Assembly (NCBI GenBank): GCA_959347315.1
Contig: OY365817.1
Coordinates: 5,663,731-5,727,730, forward strand
Length of the DNA stretch: 64,000 nucleotides
DNA from: Bimastos eiseni
Taxonomy: Eukaryota; Annelida; Clitellata; Crassiclitellata; Lumbricidae
Reading direction: 5' to 3'
The translations under genes and the position numbers were made by a program. Under the pieces are notes generated by a model. It was not told the origin of the DNA. It did not search any database and worked only from the letters and a program-made list of their open reading frames with translations. The first letter of the stretch is position 1. Each line of letters opens with the position of its first letter. Shown here one piece after another: positions 47,301 through 56,849 of the stretch.

Positions 47301-50300
47301 CCGGGAACTTCACGTAAACTGGAATATTTCTGCGGAATAAACGGCAGTCTCCTCTTCGATGGTTCTATTTCTTCCCACTCTTTTCTCTACAACATCAAAT
47401 ACTATTTGAGTATTTTAATCTATCTAAAGAATTTCAATAACTCATTATTAGAGTAATGGGATCATTAACAAAAAAAAGAGGGAAAGTGTGATATGGAAAT
47501 AAAAAGAAGGGTAGCGATAGGTAAAGCTGCAATGAATGGACTGGAAAAGATATGGAAGGACAAACACGTGAGCATAGAAACAAAAAAAAAGGTTAGTGAG
47601 AGCAATGATCTTTCCTACAGTACTATATGGCTGTGAGACATGGACAATGACAAAGAACATGGAGAAAAAGATAAACGCATGCGAAATGTGGATACGGAGG
47701 AAGATGCGGAGAATATCATGGACGAAGAAAAAGACAAATGAAGGGGTGCGTAAGGAGATTGGAGTTGAGAATGATGAAATGTTACAACAAACAGCGTTGA
47801 GAAGGAAGCTGGGGTTCTTCGGGCATGTTAAGCAATCAAATGGATTGGAAAAGAAAGTGATGCTAGTGTGTGGAGAAGGAAGGAAAAAAAGAGAACCAGA
47901 ATGAATGTGGAGGAATTAAGGCATGCAACTTCGGAAAGAAAGAATTGGAGAAGGTTGATCATGGCAATCGCTAGAGTTCACTGAACTGACAGCACAAGTT
48001 AACATTATGAGAAATATCAATCAATTGGGATCCACAGAATCCAAAAAAGCAGCTCAATAATAATAACGATAATAATAATAACATGTGACTTTAGAGGCCA
48101 GCTGTTGAACAACAATCGTCGTCACAATCATTAGAGTCACTGCATTTGACCTGCTGAGCGCCGAGGTTCATTGCAAGTGAATACAGATCTTACACGACAA
48201 TCATCATTTCAGTTCAACTGCTCTCTCGTGATCTTCTCAGACGTTACAGATTAGTAGAAAAGAGAAGAACGAAGATTGCAGAAACTGAATCATATCCATG
48301 CTTACCTCCTTCTCATCAAATAGATACTCTGGCGGTGGATTGTACGACTCTGCATGACCCGGCAGACGCATCTTTGGTGCTGGTATGTACTGTCGATATC
48401 TTCGTGTGGTTTCAGACTGACAATTCAACATATTTAACTAAAGTCACATGAAGAAAACACTTTTATGCATGCCTGTACACATGTAAGTTAAGAATGTTAA
48501 GAGATATGATCCACTTAATATAGAAAGTACCTTTCAAACGCACAGCACTCATGACTACAAATTATCTAACAACTGCATCCTATGGCACTTATCAAATGTT
48601 TTCTGAACAGAGTCAAATGCAATAGTAGGTATGTTCAGTAATTCCAGACTTCCATGAAAAAGACCCACACACAGAAGCGCATAATCTGTAGATCTCTCTC
48701 CATGACCAAAACAATGAAACAATTGTCAGTGAGACTGGAATCTCACAGAGTACATTGATGTATCGCAGGTCCAACCTAGGACGAGAAACTTCAACTCAAT
48801 CACCTGTTCAAACCAATAAGAGTTGTGTGGCACAAATGCGCCATACAGATGACTTCTATGGTGACACCATCCTTAATAATGCTGAACACATCAATCAGTG
48901 ATCGTCTCAAGTGAAATCAGTCAGAATAATAATCCACAAGCAAGCCAGGTCAAAGTCTAATAGATTAGAGAGAAGAGAAGTCAGGATATGCATGGTTAAG
49001 ATATACATAAGTCTCAATTCAGACCTGAACATTGATGAACTGAACTGGGCAAAGTCTATACTACTTTTCAAAGAAAGGACAACAGCAGAGTTCCCAAGTG
49101 ATGCCAACAGTCTTTTTAGGCAGTCTTTTAAATTCTTATATAGTCAAAAAAGTCATGGAAGAAAAAAGTGCTCTGCAACAGAAATGGGACATATAACATA
49201 TTTTTCATGAAAGCAAAATTCAGCCAAATAATAACAATATCATTGTTGCGTTGCTTGCAGCCTTCATTTCAGTTACAAACCTCACTATCATTAGACCACA
49301 GCTGATAGAATGTTGGCACTTTCTCATCCAGTTCCTCTTCATCAGATTCGCCATCTTTTCCTTCCTCTGACATTTTCATCCGACCTGATTTTATAGCATC
49401 TACCATTTGTCCCACCTGCAAAAGAAGACAACACAATCACACGATTCTACGTACCATTGCATCAGCTTGAGTTCACATGAACCACTTAGGTCTTGATCGG
49501 CTCTAATAAGAGTCACAACTGTTAGTAAACTGGTCCTTTTTATGGCATAAAGTTGATGGCCATAACAAGTGAATCATCAAATGAAACATTGTTTAAGTTT
49601 AATTAGATTTCCCAAATCATGTTATTGATGATATAACATGAATCATATTCCAAATAGGATGATCTGAGTTATGATAGCAAAGGACATGTCTACGACCCTG
49701 TCGTCTGAGAGCATGATCGTATCAGCCTGGTGGTTTTTAAAACTAAAACATGTAACTATTGTTTTACTTTATAGTTAAGACGTTTATTACAATTAATAGT
49801 AAATAAGTAAAATACTCATACTCATACTGATTGTTATCCAAATTTATTATACTAAAGTTATGGTTACATAATTCCTACAGTAGGCCTATAGTTATATATT
49901 TATTTTAATGTTACAATTACATTTTATGTCATAATAATAATAAGAGTGCACCACTGGCACAATTTCAGTGGTGGTCCGCAAGCTAGACACAAAATTTTTA
50001 AGTGGTCCTTGAGACTCACAAGGTTGACAACTGGCAGCACAGCAACCTATAGATACAGGGAAGCTGCTTTTAAGGAAGTGCTAAACCAGGCAGAGGAAAC
50101 TATAATGCCAAGTCCCAAGCCCAGTTGAAAGGAGGAGGATTGGGGCACGAGGTTGGCAACCTCACCCCCATAAAAACAAAATCGACCGCTACAGAAACAA
50201 TAAGAGGACACCATTCTGGTACACTAAGGCAGAAAAGAGACGACTTACCATCAAACGGACGCATGAAGGAGCCAGGCAAATGCCGAAAGGAAACCCGAAT

Positions 50301-53300
50301 CCTGACAAGTCAGATCTTCAATGCCAAAACACTCACTAATATCGAAACTTGGAACGTTCGAGCGCTGTTTCAGTGCGGAAAGACGGACCAAGTATTCGAG
50401 AAAATGAAAACATATCGGCTAGACAAACTGGGAATCAGTGAAATGAGAAGGTCAGGACATGAAAAAATCACTTGTGCAGATACAAAAAATTGTACGCAGG
50501 ACACCAAGAACACCATACCCATGGAGTGGGTTTCATGCCTGGGAAGGAGGCATGTCTGGCTCTGGCGGAGTGGAATCCGATTAGTGAGCGCATTATCACA
50601 GCCAGATTTCACACAAAGCATGCAAAGGTCACTATATAGTACAGATTTACGCCCCAACAGAAGTTGTGCCTGAGGATAATACCTATCTTATCATCGGCGC
50701 CTCTATGCAGAGCACAATTGACGAGATCACAAATGTCGCAGCTTGTGCCTCTTCTAATAATCTTAAACTCAACCACTGCAAGACAAGGCAAATGATGATC
50801 CATCGTCGTGGGGGAGCTGCGAGAGGCTGTGCAAAGTGTGACATCAATGAACATCCTAACAGTCAACATGAAGGCCATCATCCATGTCAACAATATACTA
50901 GCGACCTGCTCGCGGTCGCTTTTTGCCCTGCAAGAGCTCAGGACCCATGGGCTGCCAACTCATGCCCTTCACGTTGTATCCAGGGCAACAACAGTGGCGA
51001 AGCTCATGTACGGCACCCCCGCCTGGTGGGGCTACGCGCCAGCAAGCGACCGTACACGAATAGAGAAATTCCTCTGCCGTATGAAGAGAGCAGCCTACTT
51101 GCTGGAAGGATCTGATGATGCCGAGACGATGGTGCGGACAGCCGAAGAAGGTCTCCTGCGATCGGTGTGACAAGAAGTACACATGCTTACGTTCGGTATT
51201 CCCACCAGTCGCTAAAAGTCGTTACGATCTTAGATCTAGGCCACATAAATTTAGACTTCCTCTTAAAGATGACAAGAACTTCATCCCTCAAGTCCTAAAC
51301 AGAACTCTCATGTAGAATCTCCTAACGAATTCTCTTTATTATAATAATTTATTGTAATATTATCTAAAACTCGATTGAATCAGACTCTGGTACTAAACAA
51401 CTAGCATATTGTAATGGTTTGCGGTGTGACATTCCATGTATATCAATAAGTGAATATTTATTTATTAGGAATAAGACAACTTTTACAACCAGTTGGAGAG
51501 CGTAGTCAACGACATCCCAAGTTATGACATCAAAACTGTGATGGGAGACTTCAATGTGAAGATAGATGGAGACAGGAGGGTTTTGGTCAGAATGATTGGC
51601 CCACACGGCTCTGCAGAAGAGACAAACAACAATGGAGAAAGACTACTGGCATGGACAAGAGCTGGAGGATTCATTGTATGAAACACTTTCTTTAAGCACA
51701 AAAGGATACACAAAACTACGCTTCTGATTGAAAAGATAATGGTCTCATAATAGGAACAATCAAGATTAGACTAAAGAAGCAGAGGGTGACGGGACCAAGA
51801 AAACCATTTGCTACAGAATACCTAAAGAATGCAGAGACATCAAAAAGGTTCTACTTGGAGACCAAGAACAGGTTTGAGAAGCTGGAACACACCACAGAGG
51901 AGAAATGGGAGATGTTCATACAAACCATCAAAGATAGTGCAGAGAAGACAATCGGACGAAGGAGAGGTACATACAAGGAAAGATGGAGCAGGAGAGAAAT
52001 ATGGGAACTGATCGACAAAAGAAGATAGACCAAGGCTAAAAGAAACTGTTCAATAAACGAATAACAATGAGCTGAGAGAAACATAGAATACAGTCAAGTC
52101 AATTGCAGGGTTAAACGAAAATGCAGAAAGGTAAAAAGGAAATGGATTAAGGAAAGAGGAGAAGAGGCACAGTATGCGGCAAACCGAATGATATCAAGAC
52201 CCTTTACAGGATCGTACACGAACTCACGGGCTCAGCGAACATCAACGACATTCTCGTCAAGAGTAAAGATGGGCGTATACTAACAACGGAAGAGGAAGAG
52301 GCGAAGAGATGGATCGAGCACTTCGGTGAGGTTCTGAACCAAGCGACGCCAGAAAGCACATTTGACTTTGAGGTTGAAATCGATGTTCCACAGCTAGATA
52401 TCACACTGGAGGAGATTTCCAATCGTGAAGTTGCCGAAGCAATACACTCACTGAAAACAACAAAGCTTCCGGCCTGGATGAGATAACGGCAGAGCTGCTC
52501 AAGCATGGAGGAGAGGTAGTAACACAAGAACTCACACGCCTGTTCAACCTTATTGGAGAGAAGAGAATGTACCAAGCGAATGGAGAGATGGAATTGTCAT
52601 AAAGTTACAGAAAAAAGGGGCTTTGAACGACTGTAATAATTGGAGAGGAATAACATTGTTGTCCGTACCAGGGAAAACCTTCTGCAACATATTGCCTAAT
52701 CGCCTAAAAACTGAAATTGATCAAACACTCAGGGAGGAACAAGCTGGCTTCCGAAACGGTAGATCATATAATGAACAAATTTTCATGCTTTGGAATATAA
52801 TCGAACAAAGTCGGTAATTCAACACAAAACTCCAAGTCTATTTTGTTGACGGCAGGAAGGCTTTTGATAGCATACATTACACAGAGATTCCCTCTGGAAG
52901 ATAGTGAGAACATATGGTGTACCGAACAAATATATTAACATCTTCAAAGCCTTGTACCTTAACTCCAGATGCTGCATAAGGGTGAAAAATGGAAACACAT
53001 GTATGTTTGACATCTTGACAGGAGTCCGACAAGGATGTTTTCTGTCTGCCTTACTATTTATCATCATTATGGACTTCATAATGACAAGAGCAATGGACAA
53101 ACCTAACTTTTGCATAAAATGGAATCAGACTAGGCTAATGGATCTGGACTTTGCAGATGATGCTGCATTGCTAGGAGGGTCATACAGAGACCTGCAGCGG
53201 ATAACATAACTTATTTGAGATGGGGAAAACAGGTTGGACTATGCATAAATAGCAGCAAGACAAAAAACCATGAACATCGGAGGTCAACAGCACTAGGACA

Positions 53301-56171
53301 TCGTCGTCGGTCAACAGATCATCGAATTTGTTGAAGATTTCTCATATTTGGGGAGTGTCATTTCAAACGAGGGAGATGCAGAGGTGGATGTAAGAACCAG
53401 AATAAATAAGGCTGCAGCTTTGTTCCAAAGACTGTGCAATGTATGGACACTAAGGACCATCAAACTAAAAACCAAAATACATCTATACAGATCAATTGTG
53501 ATACCAACGTTGAGATGTGCAAGTGAAATATGGAAGGAAACTGCAAGAATCTCACACAAACTGAATGAATGTTTTTCATCAAAGATATCTTCAAACATTT
53601 TGGGCATATCATGGAGGGATCATATTATGAATGAGGAGGTTCTAAAGGCTGGCAAAGGTGGGGAAGATGGACAAGATCGTCAGACGGAGGAGAAGAAGAA
53701 TGGCCGGACACATTTTGCGGTTACCACCACAGCGCCCGGCAAAGACGGCAATGGGATGGATGCCGAAAAATAGAAAGAGGAGCAGAAGAATGCTGATGAA
53801 AACCTGGAGGAGCACCTTTAGACAAGACTTGAAGGAGATGGGAATCGACTGAGAAGACGCGGAAAAGACTGCTAAAGATCGTACAGGATGGAGAGCTCTT
53901 GGCCAATGTTCCAAGAGGAGCAGGAGGAACTAAGTCTAAGTAAGTCACATCCTGAGCACGTTAATCAAAACTAGCGTCTTTTTAAGGCAGGTAAAATACA
54001 ATCAGTAACAAAGTAATCATCCAGTTTCTTTTTAGATTTGATCATTTAAATAATTCGACTCATAGCTTCACCTCTCATATGAATATTCAAATCGCAACAA
54101 AAAATTGTCCTTGTGCACCATGGAAGTGGGCATACAGATTACCATGATCGTGTATGAAAATAAACGAGCAAAGTATTATAGTAACCTACCATGCCTATTA
54201 TTGTCTAGCACTGCCTACATCACATTTAACCGTCAACGCTTCTATGAGTTACAACTACAGCGTGAACTGGTATTTGAAATTTGAATGTTGCTTAATAATT
54301 TACATGTACTTACAATGATAGATAAATCAAATACAATTTAAGAAAAAGTAAAAATACTTGCTTAGTTAATAAAATTATAAAATATTACAGAATATAAATA
54401 TTGTAGAGCCTAGTACAACAACTGTAAGATGTGTATTGTCACCTTGATTCTTTTGATGATTTCGGGTGGTGCCTTTTTCATATCCTCCTGCTCCCTCTGG
54501 TGTGAAAAACTAGCTATGCCACTGCTTAGAATTAGAGCTGTGGTTTCCACAGAAGGAAAAGTTGAGTCAAGAGAAATTTACTGAAAATCAATTTGAAGCC
54601 TCACAGTTTTAGTAGGCCATCATCTGCAGATATAACTGACTTGAGGCTGTATGTAATCTTGCAGAACCAGTGTTACCAATGGAACATTATAAGAAGAGCT
54701 TTTCTTTGATTCTTATGCATCTGAAACTGACCTTTCTGCGTTCAAAGAGTGATGGTATGAAACTTCTTTTCTGATCAGGATGATTTGTCACTGGATGAAT
54801 CATTGTCTCACACGTAAAAAAGTCAATTGCCGGCTAAACACAAATGCCAACAACAAACGCTATTACTCAGGCGAAACATAGCAGACAACAAACGCTATTA
54901 CTCAACAAAACATAGCAGACAACAAATGCTATTACTCAGACAAACCACAGCAGACAACAAACGCTATTACTCAGACAAAACATAGCAGACAACAAACGCT
55001 ATTACTCAGGCAAAACATAGCAGACGTTTTTAACAACATTCCTTGAGTTTCAAATGAAATTTGGTCTCTGAACATTTGTACAATGCACTCATAATAATTA
55101 AATAATTCGTTGGAGGATTAGGAAAGCATTACATGAAAATCTTCTATTATATGGAATACGAGTACCGTAACAGCCATACAGATGAGCAAAGGGTCTCTCT
55201 AAGATTTCAGCAAATGTCATTTGATGAATATCAAACAGTGTATTTTACTATCTGACTACATCAAATGTTTAATCCTAAATCAAGCTATAAACAAAAATAG
55301 CAGAATCCAACAGCCAGCATAACACATGCACACACACGCACTAAGAAAAGGAAATGAAGTGGTTTGCTAATTCTATGAATCAAAGCAACAATAGAGTTCA
55401 CCACCTCATATGGATCGATGCTAATTCTATGAATCAAAGCAACAACAGAGTTCACCACCTCATATGGATCGATGCTAATTCTATGAATCAAAGCAACAAT
55501 AGAGTTCACCACCTCATATGGATCGATGCTCGACTCTGTGTATCGTCCTTTCACGATATTCTCAACTAAATTGACTTGTTCATCAGTCAGAACAACATCC
55601 TGTCCGGTTGCTGGGTCTTTGACTGTGCGCCTAAAACATCGTAATCAGGATATGTTCAAACTCAAGCAAGAGCTACTCAACAGAACACACAAAAATCTGC
55701 TTAAAATCACCATAGAACATCAAATGTTACAAACAGAATCCATTCTAATCCAAGAGCTACTCAACAGAACATACAAAAATCTGCTTAAAATCACCATAGA
55801 ACATCAGATGTTACAAACACAATCCATTCTAATCCAAGAGCTACTCAACTGAACACACAAAAATCTGCTTAAAATCACCATAGAACATCAGATGTTACAA
55901 ACAGAATCCATTCTAATCCCTGAGCTACTCAACAGAACACACAAAAATCTGCTTCTGTCACATAGCAGAAGAAAATTATTCAAAAGAAGGTAAAATTACA
56001 ATGCAGATTGTATACTAACCAATAGTCTGGATTATCGTTCTTCTCCAGAAATTCATCAATTTCATCTCCTTTCTTTGACTTTGCAATCTTTTTGCCAAGT
56101 ACATCATAGCCAACATGGTCATACTCGTCATACCACTTGAGTGGTACGTTTCCAATTGTGTTACGAACATC
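32155..56171 (-). CDS. BOP1: Ribosome biogenesis protein BOP1 homologue (17 exons, N-terminus missing)
   Basis: BOP1 (yeast Erb1) joins PES1 and WDR12 in the nucleolar PeBoW complex for 27S/32S rRNA processing and 60S assembly. Exons (minus, 5' to 3'): 56020-56171, 55513-55630, 54732-54833, 49281-49415, 48306-48416, 47225-47386, 44125-44205, 43320-43389, 41786-41918, 41550-41644, 40640-40728, 39986-40096, 35923-35997, 34249-34351, 33610-33694, 33051-33158, 32155-32308; phases all join to 627 residues. Seen: the BOP1-specific N-domain ([80 protein letters not shown]) then WD40 blades ([37 protein letters not shown]), ending [10 protein letters not shown]. Human BOP1 is 746 residues, so roughly 115 acidic N-terminal residues are absent. 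All introns GT-AG. Introns hold LINEs, MITEs and minisatellites. Confidence 0.95.
32572..32638. mobile_element. piggyBac-like mini-MITE, AACGACCAG family, copy 1
   Basis: 67 bp including TTAA on each side. Ends TTAACCCTTGAACGACCAGC and, reverse-complemented, TTAACCCTTTAACGACCAGC. Lies in the last BOP1 intron. A diverged copy is at 46,340-46,409. Confidence 0.7.
33051..33158 (-). CDS. BOP1: BOP1 exon p
   Basis: [20 protein letters not shown], then [21 protein letters not shown] donor. Confidence 0.96.
33520..33547. repeat. Perfect 12-bp hairpin beside a BOP1 5' splice site
   Basis: Arms ATATCCATACAC and GTGTATGGATAT with loop ATAA, in the intron about 60 nt downstream of the exon-o donor. 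Confidence 0.7.
33610..33694 (-). CDS. BOP1: BOP1 exon o
   Basis: [20 protein letters not shown], then VKPYKTLR (split Arg). GTATGT donor. Confidence 0.96.
34249..34351 (-). CDS. BOP1: BOP1 exon n
   Basis: [20 protein letters not shown], then [20 protein letters not shown] donor. Confidence 0.95.
34395..34925 (-). pseudogene. LINE C-terminal fragment in a BOP1 intron
   Basis: Minus frames read [20 protein letters not shown], then [20 protein letters not shown] and [15 protein letters not shown], the region after the reverse transcriptase domain of an endonuclease-encoding LINE. Frameshifted. Same family as 47,490-47,995, but on the opposite strand. It is transcribed in the BOP1 sense direction. 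Confidence 0.8.
35923..35997 (-). CDS. BOP1: BOP1 exon m
   Basis: 25 codons: [20 protein letters not shown], then IFFVA. Short exon with a CTTTTTTAG acceptor and GTATGT donor. Confidence 0.92.
36130..36640. repeat. Inverted pair of AATTSGGC(A/G)C-type repeats
   Basis: Near 36,140-36,310 'caattcggcaccagacagtt' style words lead into 'gggagcaaaataatattttcc'. Near 36,436-36,625 the mirror image appears ('gtgctggataatatggagaac', then 'ccggcgccaaattgtc'). The two arms, about 0.5 kb in all, suggest another long inverted-repeat element; the boundaries are not resolved. Confidence 0.55.
37076..38270. repeat. 65-bp minisatellite interrupted by a transposon
   Basis: Units of 65 bp ('ctgaaggatagtctgatgca', 'cacttggcctaggtaggtaa', 'ggccggctctgaccgtatgc'). 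One diverged unit precedes the element at 37,171-37,972, and about five near-identical units follow it. Confidence 0.85.
37171..37972. mobile_element. Inverted-repeat element with CWG target site, copy 2
   Basis: An 802-bp element flanked by CTG on both sides (37,168-37,170 and 37,973-37,975). Perfect outer ends GGCCTATATGCATGGGCTTG. Opposite orientation to copy 1 at 21,835. Inserted within the 65-bp minisatellite, whose unit restarts immediately after it. Confidence 0.8.
38896..39888. mobile_element. hAT-like MITE family D, copy 1
   Basis: A 993-bp element between exact octamers cttataac (38,888-38,895 and 39,889-39,896). Ends CAGGGCTGTTAACAATACT and, reverse-complemented, CAGGGCTGTTAATACTTTAG. 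Subterminal words CAATACC/GCGATACT repeat densely at both ends. No transposase. In a BOP1 intron. Confidence 0.88.
39986..40096 (-). CDS. BOP1: BOP1 exon l
   Basis: [20 protein letters not shown], then [17 protein letters not shown], matching the conserved W-H-x-x-G-D-Y and IHQLSR motifs. Confidence 0.95.
40640..40728 (-). CDS. BOP1: BOP1 exon k
   Basis: [20 protein letters not shown], then IRLKITHPK, the linker blade before the HKKGDYF motif. GTATGA donor. Confidence 0.9.
41550..41644 (-). CDS. BOP1: BOP1 exon j
   Basis: [20 protein letters not shown] through DIDTDSV. The GTCTGT donor is chosen because it keeps the frame into exon k. Confidence 0.85.
41786..41918 (-). CDS. BOP1: BOP1 exon i
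   Basis: [20 protein letters not shown], then [20 protein letters not shown] and AAA. The GTATGT donor within GCTGTGTATG gives phase 2, which joins correctly to the next exon. Confidence 0.92.
42060..42300 (+). mobile_element. LINE 3' tail fragment
   Basis: Shares the 'cttgaaggggtgct' block and TTGATTGATTGATT end with the fragment at 20.5-20.8 kb. Coding potential is lost. Confidence 0.55.
42318..42373 (-). mobile_element. tRNA-derived SINE head, copy 4 (fragment)
   Basis: Contains the tRNA-like A-box side of the family ('acgggctgaccgctctaacc', 'aatcggccac' on the plus strand); the tail is missing. Confidence 0.65.
42382..43075 (+). pseudogene. CR1/L2-like LINE ORF2 C-terminus (long open frame)
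   Basis: A 227-codon uninterrupted frame reads [20 protein letters not shown], then [54 protein letters not shown] and [14 protein letters not shown]. This is the thumb/connection and C-terminal part of a CR1/L2-type reverse transcriptase; the palm with the catalytic Asp residues is missing. 5'-truncated, as LINE copies usually are, but the frame is still intact, so it is younger than the other LINE copies here. Antisense to BOP1. Confidence 0.88.
43320..43389 (-). CDS. BOP1: BOP1 exon h
   Basis: [20 protein letters not shown], then LASG (split Gly): first half of a WD40 blade. Confidence 0.93.
44125..44205 (-). CDS. BOP1: BOP1 exon g
   Basis: [20 protein letters not shown], then FPTKQSM, leading into the first WD40 blade. 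Confidence 0.95.
44464..45245. mobile_element. hAT-like MITE family A, copy 2
   Basis: A 782-bp element with an exact 8-bp duplication cctcagtc on both sides (44,456-44,463 and 45,246-45,253). Ends TAGAGCTGTACCGATTAATC and, reverse-complemented, TAGAGCTGTACCAATATCAC. The TAGAG start fits the hAT YARNG rule. In a BOP1 intron. Confidence 0.9.
45398..45432. repeat. Perfect 16-bp hairpin with 3-nt loop
   Basis: Arms CACTCGAGGACTGCTT and AAGCAGTCCTCGAGTG, loop GTT. Lies in a BOP1 intron, outside any element recognised here. Confidence 0.75.
45690..45815. repeat. 23-bp minisatellite
   Basis: About five and a half near-perfect units of AGGAGAGGCAGATGGCATAT plus TTA/TTT. Intronic. Confidence 0.9.
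46055..46205. repeat. 25-bp minisatellite (TACATGGGTAATATATTACT)
   Basis: About six units containing the self-complementary words AGTAATATATTAC and TAATATTACATG. Intronic. Confidence 0.88.
46340..46409. mobile_element. piggyBac-like mini-MITE, AACGACCAG family, copy 2
   Basis: 70 bp between TTAA and TTAA. Right end reverse-complemented TTAACCCTTTAACGACCAG; left end TTAATTCTATAACGACCAG. Diverged from the copy at 32.57 kb. Confidence 0.6.
46705..46875. repeat. Direct duplication of a roughly 60-bp block
   Basis: 'cagtcagacatgcaacacag', 'atgattgatgtgagcggatt' and 'tctggaaatgggc' occur twice (about 46,710 and 46,817). The first copy is preceded by ACTTACTTACTTAC, a LINE-tail-like microsatellite. 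Confidence 0.85.
47225..47386 (-). CDS. BOP1: BOP1 exon f
   Basis: [20 protein letters not shown], then [20 protein letters not shown] and [14 protein letters not shown]. Found by frame translation; it starts at the TAG acceptor at 47,387-47,388. Confidence 0.94.
47490..47995 (+). pseudogene. LINE C-terminal fragment, plus-strand copy
   Basis: Reads [20 protein letters not shown], then after a frameshift [20 protein letters not shown] and [20 protein letters not shown]. Same family as 34,395-34,925. Antisense to BOP1, about 100 bp upstream of BOP1 exon f in genomic distance. Confidence 0.82.
48306..48416 (-). CDS. BOP1: BOP1 exon e
   Basis: [20 protein letters not shown], then [17 protein letters not shown], one of the most conserved BOP1 stretches. 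GTAAGC donor. Confidence 0.96.
49281..49415 (-). CDS. BOP1: BOP1 exon d
   Basis: [14 protein letters not shown], then an acidic insert ([12 protein letters not shown]) and [10 protein letters not shown]. The 5.3-kb intron before it contains the nested LINEs. Confidence 0.92.
49930..50120 (+). other. Repeat-derived sequence before the LINE
   Basis: A short plus-strand open frame (about 49,946-50,128) reads [20 protein letters not shown] in part. It may be the 5' part of the LINE that follows, but no motif confirms this. Confidence 0.3.
50110..53945 (+). pseudogene. Endonuclease/reverse-transcriptase LINE, interrupted
   Basis: Runs plus-strand, antisense to BOP1, inside a 5.3-kb BOP1 intron. 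In order: endonuclease start ([20 protein letters not shown], about 50,345-50,405); a break at about 50,660; endonuclease continuation ([13 protein letters not shown], about 51,532-51,570); reverse transcriptase ([54 protein letters not shown] at about 53,147-53,173); C-terminal region ([16 protein letters not shown]). It ends 'aactaagtctaagtaagtc', a TAAG-type tail. Several frameshifts make it inactive. Clade not assigned. Confidence 0.88.
50660..51480 (+). pseudogene. Second LINE fragment nested in the endonuclease region
   Basis: About 820 bp separating the two halves of the outer LINE's endonuclease. It reads [20 protein letters not shown] (post-YADD region of a reverse transcriptase), then, after a frameshift, [20 protein letters not shown] and [18 protein letters not shown], and has an AT-rich 3' tail. 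5'-truncated. Exact insertion boundaries are uncertain by tens of bases. Confidence 0.75.
54732..54833 (-). CDS. BOP1: BOP1 exon c
   Basis: [20 protein letters not shown], then [14 protein letters not shown]; highly conserved BOP1 N-domain motif. GTCAGT donor. Confidence 0.95.
54838..55028. repeat. Roughly 36-bp minisatellite
   Basis: About five units of CAGACAACAAACGCTATTAC plus TCAGGCAAAACATAG, immediately 5' of BOP1 exon c in its upstream intron. Confidence 0.88.
55366..55527 (-). repeat. 54-bp tandem triplication spanning a BOP1 exon-intron junction
   Basis: Three near-identical 54-bp units (55,366-55,419; 55,420-55,473; 55,474-55,527). Each holds, on the minus strand, ATCGATCCATATGAG (codons IDPYE, the end of exon b) followed by the donor GTGGTG and the start of the intron. 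Units are a multiple of three and contain no stop codon. Confidence 0.93.
55513..55630 (-). CDS. BOP1: BOP1 exon b (variable 3' end)
   Basis: Reads [20 protein letters not shown] through SSIDPYE. The GAG/GTGGTG donor at 55,512 is repeated at 55,458 and 55,404 because of a tandem triplication; the shortest form matches the family. Confidence 0.9.
55660..55950. repeat. 84-bp minisatellite in a BOP1 intron
   Basis: About 3.4 units with blocks 'gagctactcaacagaacaca', 'aaaatctgcttaaaatcacc' and 'cagaatccattctaatcc'. Lies just 5' of exon b in the upstream intron. Confidence 0.9.
56020..56171 (-). CDS. BOP1: BOP1 exon a (first seen)
   Basis: Begins [20 protein letters not shown] and ends NDNPDYW, the last codon being split. 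GTTAGT donor. At least one upstream exon is expected. Confidence 0.94.
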
Positions 56172-56849
56172 CTATCAAAAAGTGATGTAAAAAAATCATC
56201 AACAAATTATCACAAATCAACCTTGTCCAACAACAGCAGACAAAAAATTTTGGACAAAATCTTAATATATTTAAATTGCAGTTCCTGAGATTCCGATTTT
56301 CTTGATATGAAACAGCATGATACATGAAGAGTTTGCCGAATGAAGTTCTCTGTGCAACAAGGGATTATGATAAGAACCAAAATGTTATTCTAAAAGATAG
56401 TTAACGCAGTTGGATAAGTATTAAACATGTAGGCTCAGAGAAGTTCAAGCCTGAATGCATATGGGATCTATTCTGCTAATGTGCTAATTGTATGCTAGGT
56501 GATATTTGATAATGTTCTGACCTATTAAAATGGATTCAGCCAACAAAAAAGCCCTATTTCCTGACAACACCAAGCATTTAAAATCTCGGAGAAGTAAGGA
56601 CATTGAGTGGTACGTTTCCAATTGTGTTACAAGAGGTGTAGCTTGGATGCCATGCTACCTCGGACCGCCATCAACGATTGTTCTTATGTGAATTAAATAT
56701 AGACTGTTCTAAAGGATCCTGGGGCGAGTCAAGCGTACATATGCAAGTTGGAAGTGTAAAAAATAGAACACATGCGTGAACAGAAGGGGGCCAATTTTTC
56801 AGAACTCCTGCATACAAGCTAAATGAATGGCCCTTATCCTGGTTGTTGT
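56172..56849. other. Flank upstream of the first seen BOP1 exon
   Basis: No exon recognised. A short fragment 'ttgagtggtacgtttccaat' at about 56,603-56,622 duplicates part of exon a's sequence (near 56,139) and looks like a local copy, not a functional exon. Confidence 0.5.

Noticed and set aside
50125..51315. Treating the LINE-derived frames as host genes
   Set aside because: They encode endonuclease and reverse-transcriptase pieces with frameshifts, nested and antisense within a BOP1 intron.
54440..54520. Minus-strand stretch reading [15 protein letters not shown] followed by GTGACA, resembling an extra BOP1 exon
   Set aside because: BOP1 exon c (ERRK) joins directly to exon d (VGQMVDAIK) as in other BOP1 proteins; nothing is missing between them.
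56600..56635. Second copy of a BOP1 exon-a sequence ('ttgagtggtacgtttccaat')
   Set aside because: Only about 30 bp, no splice sites and no continuing frame; a local duplication.
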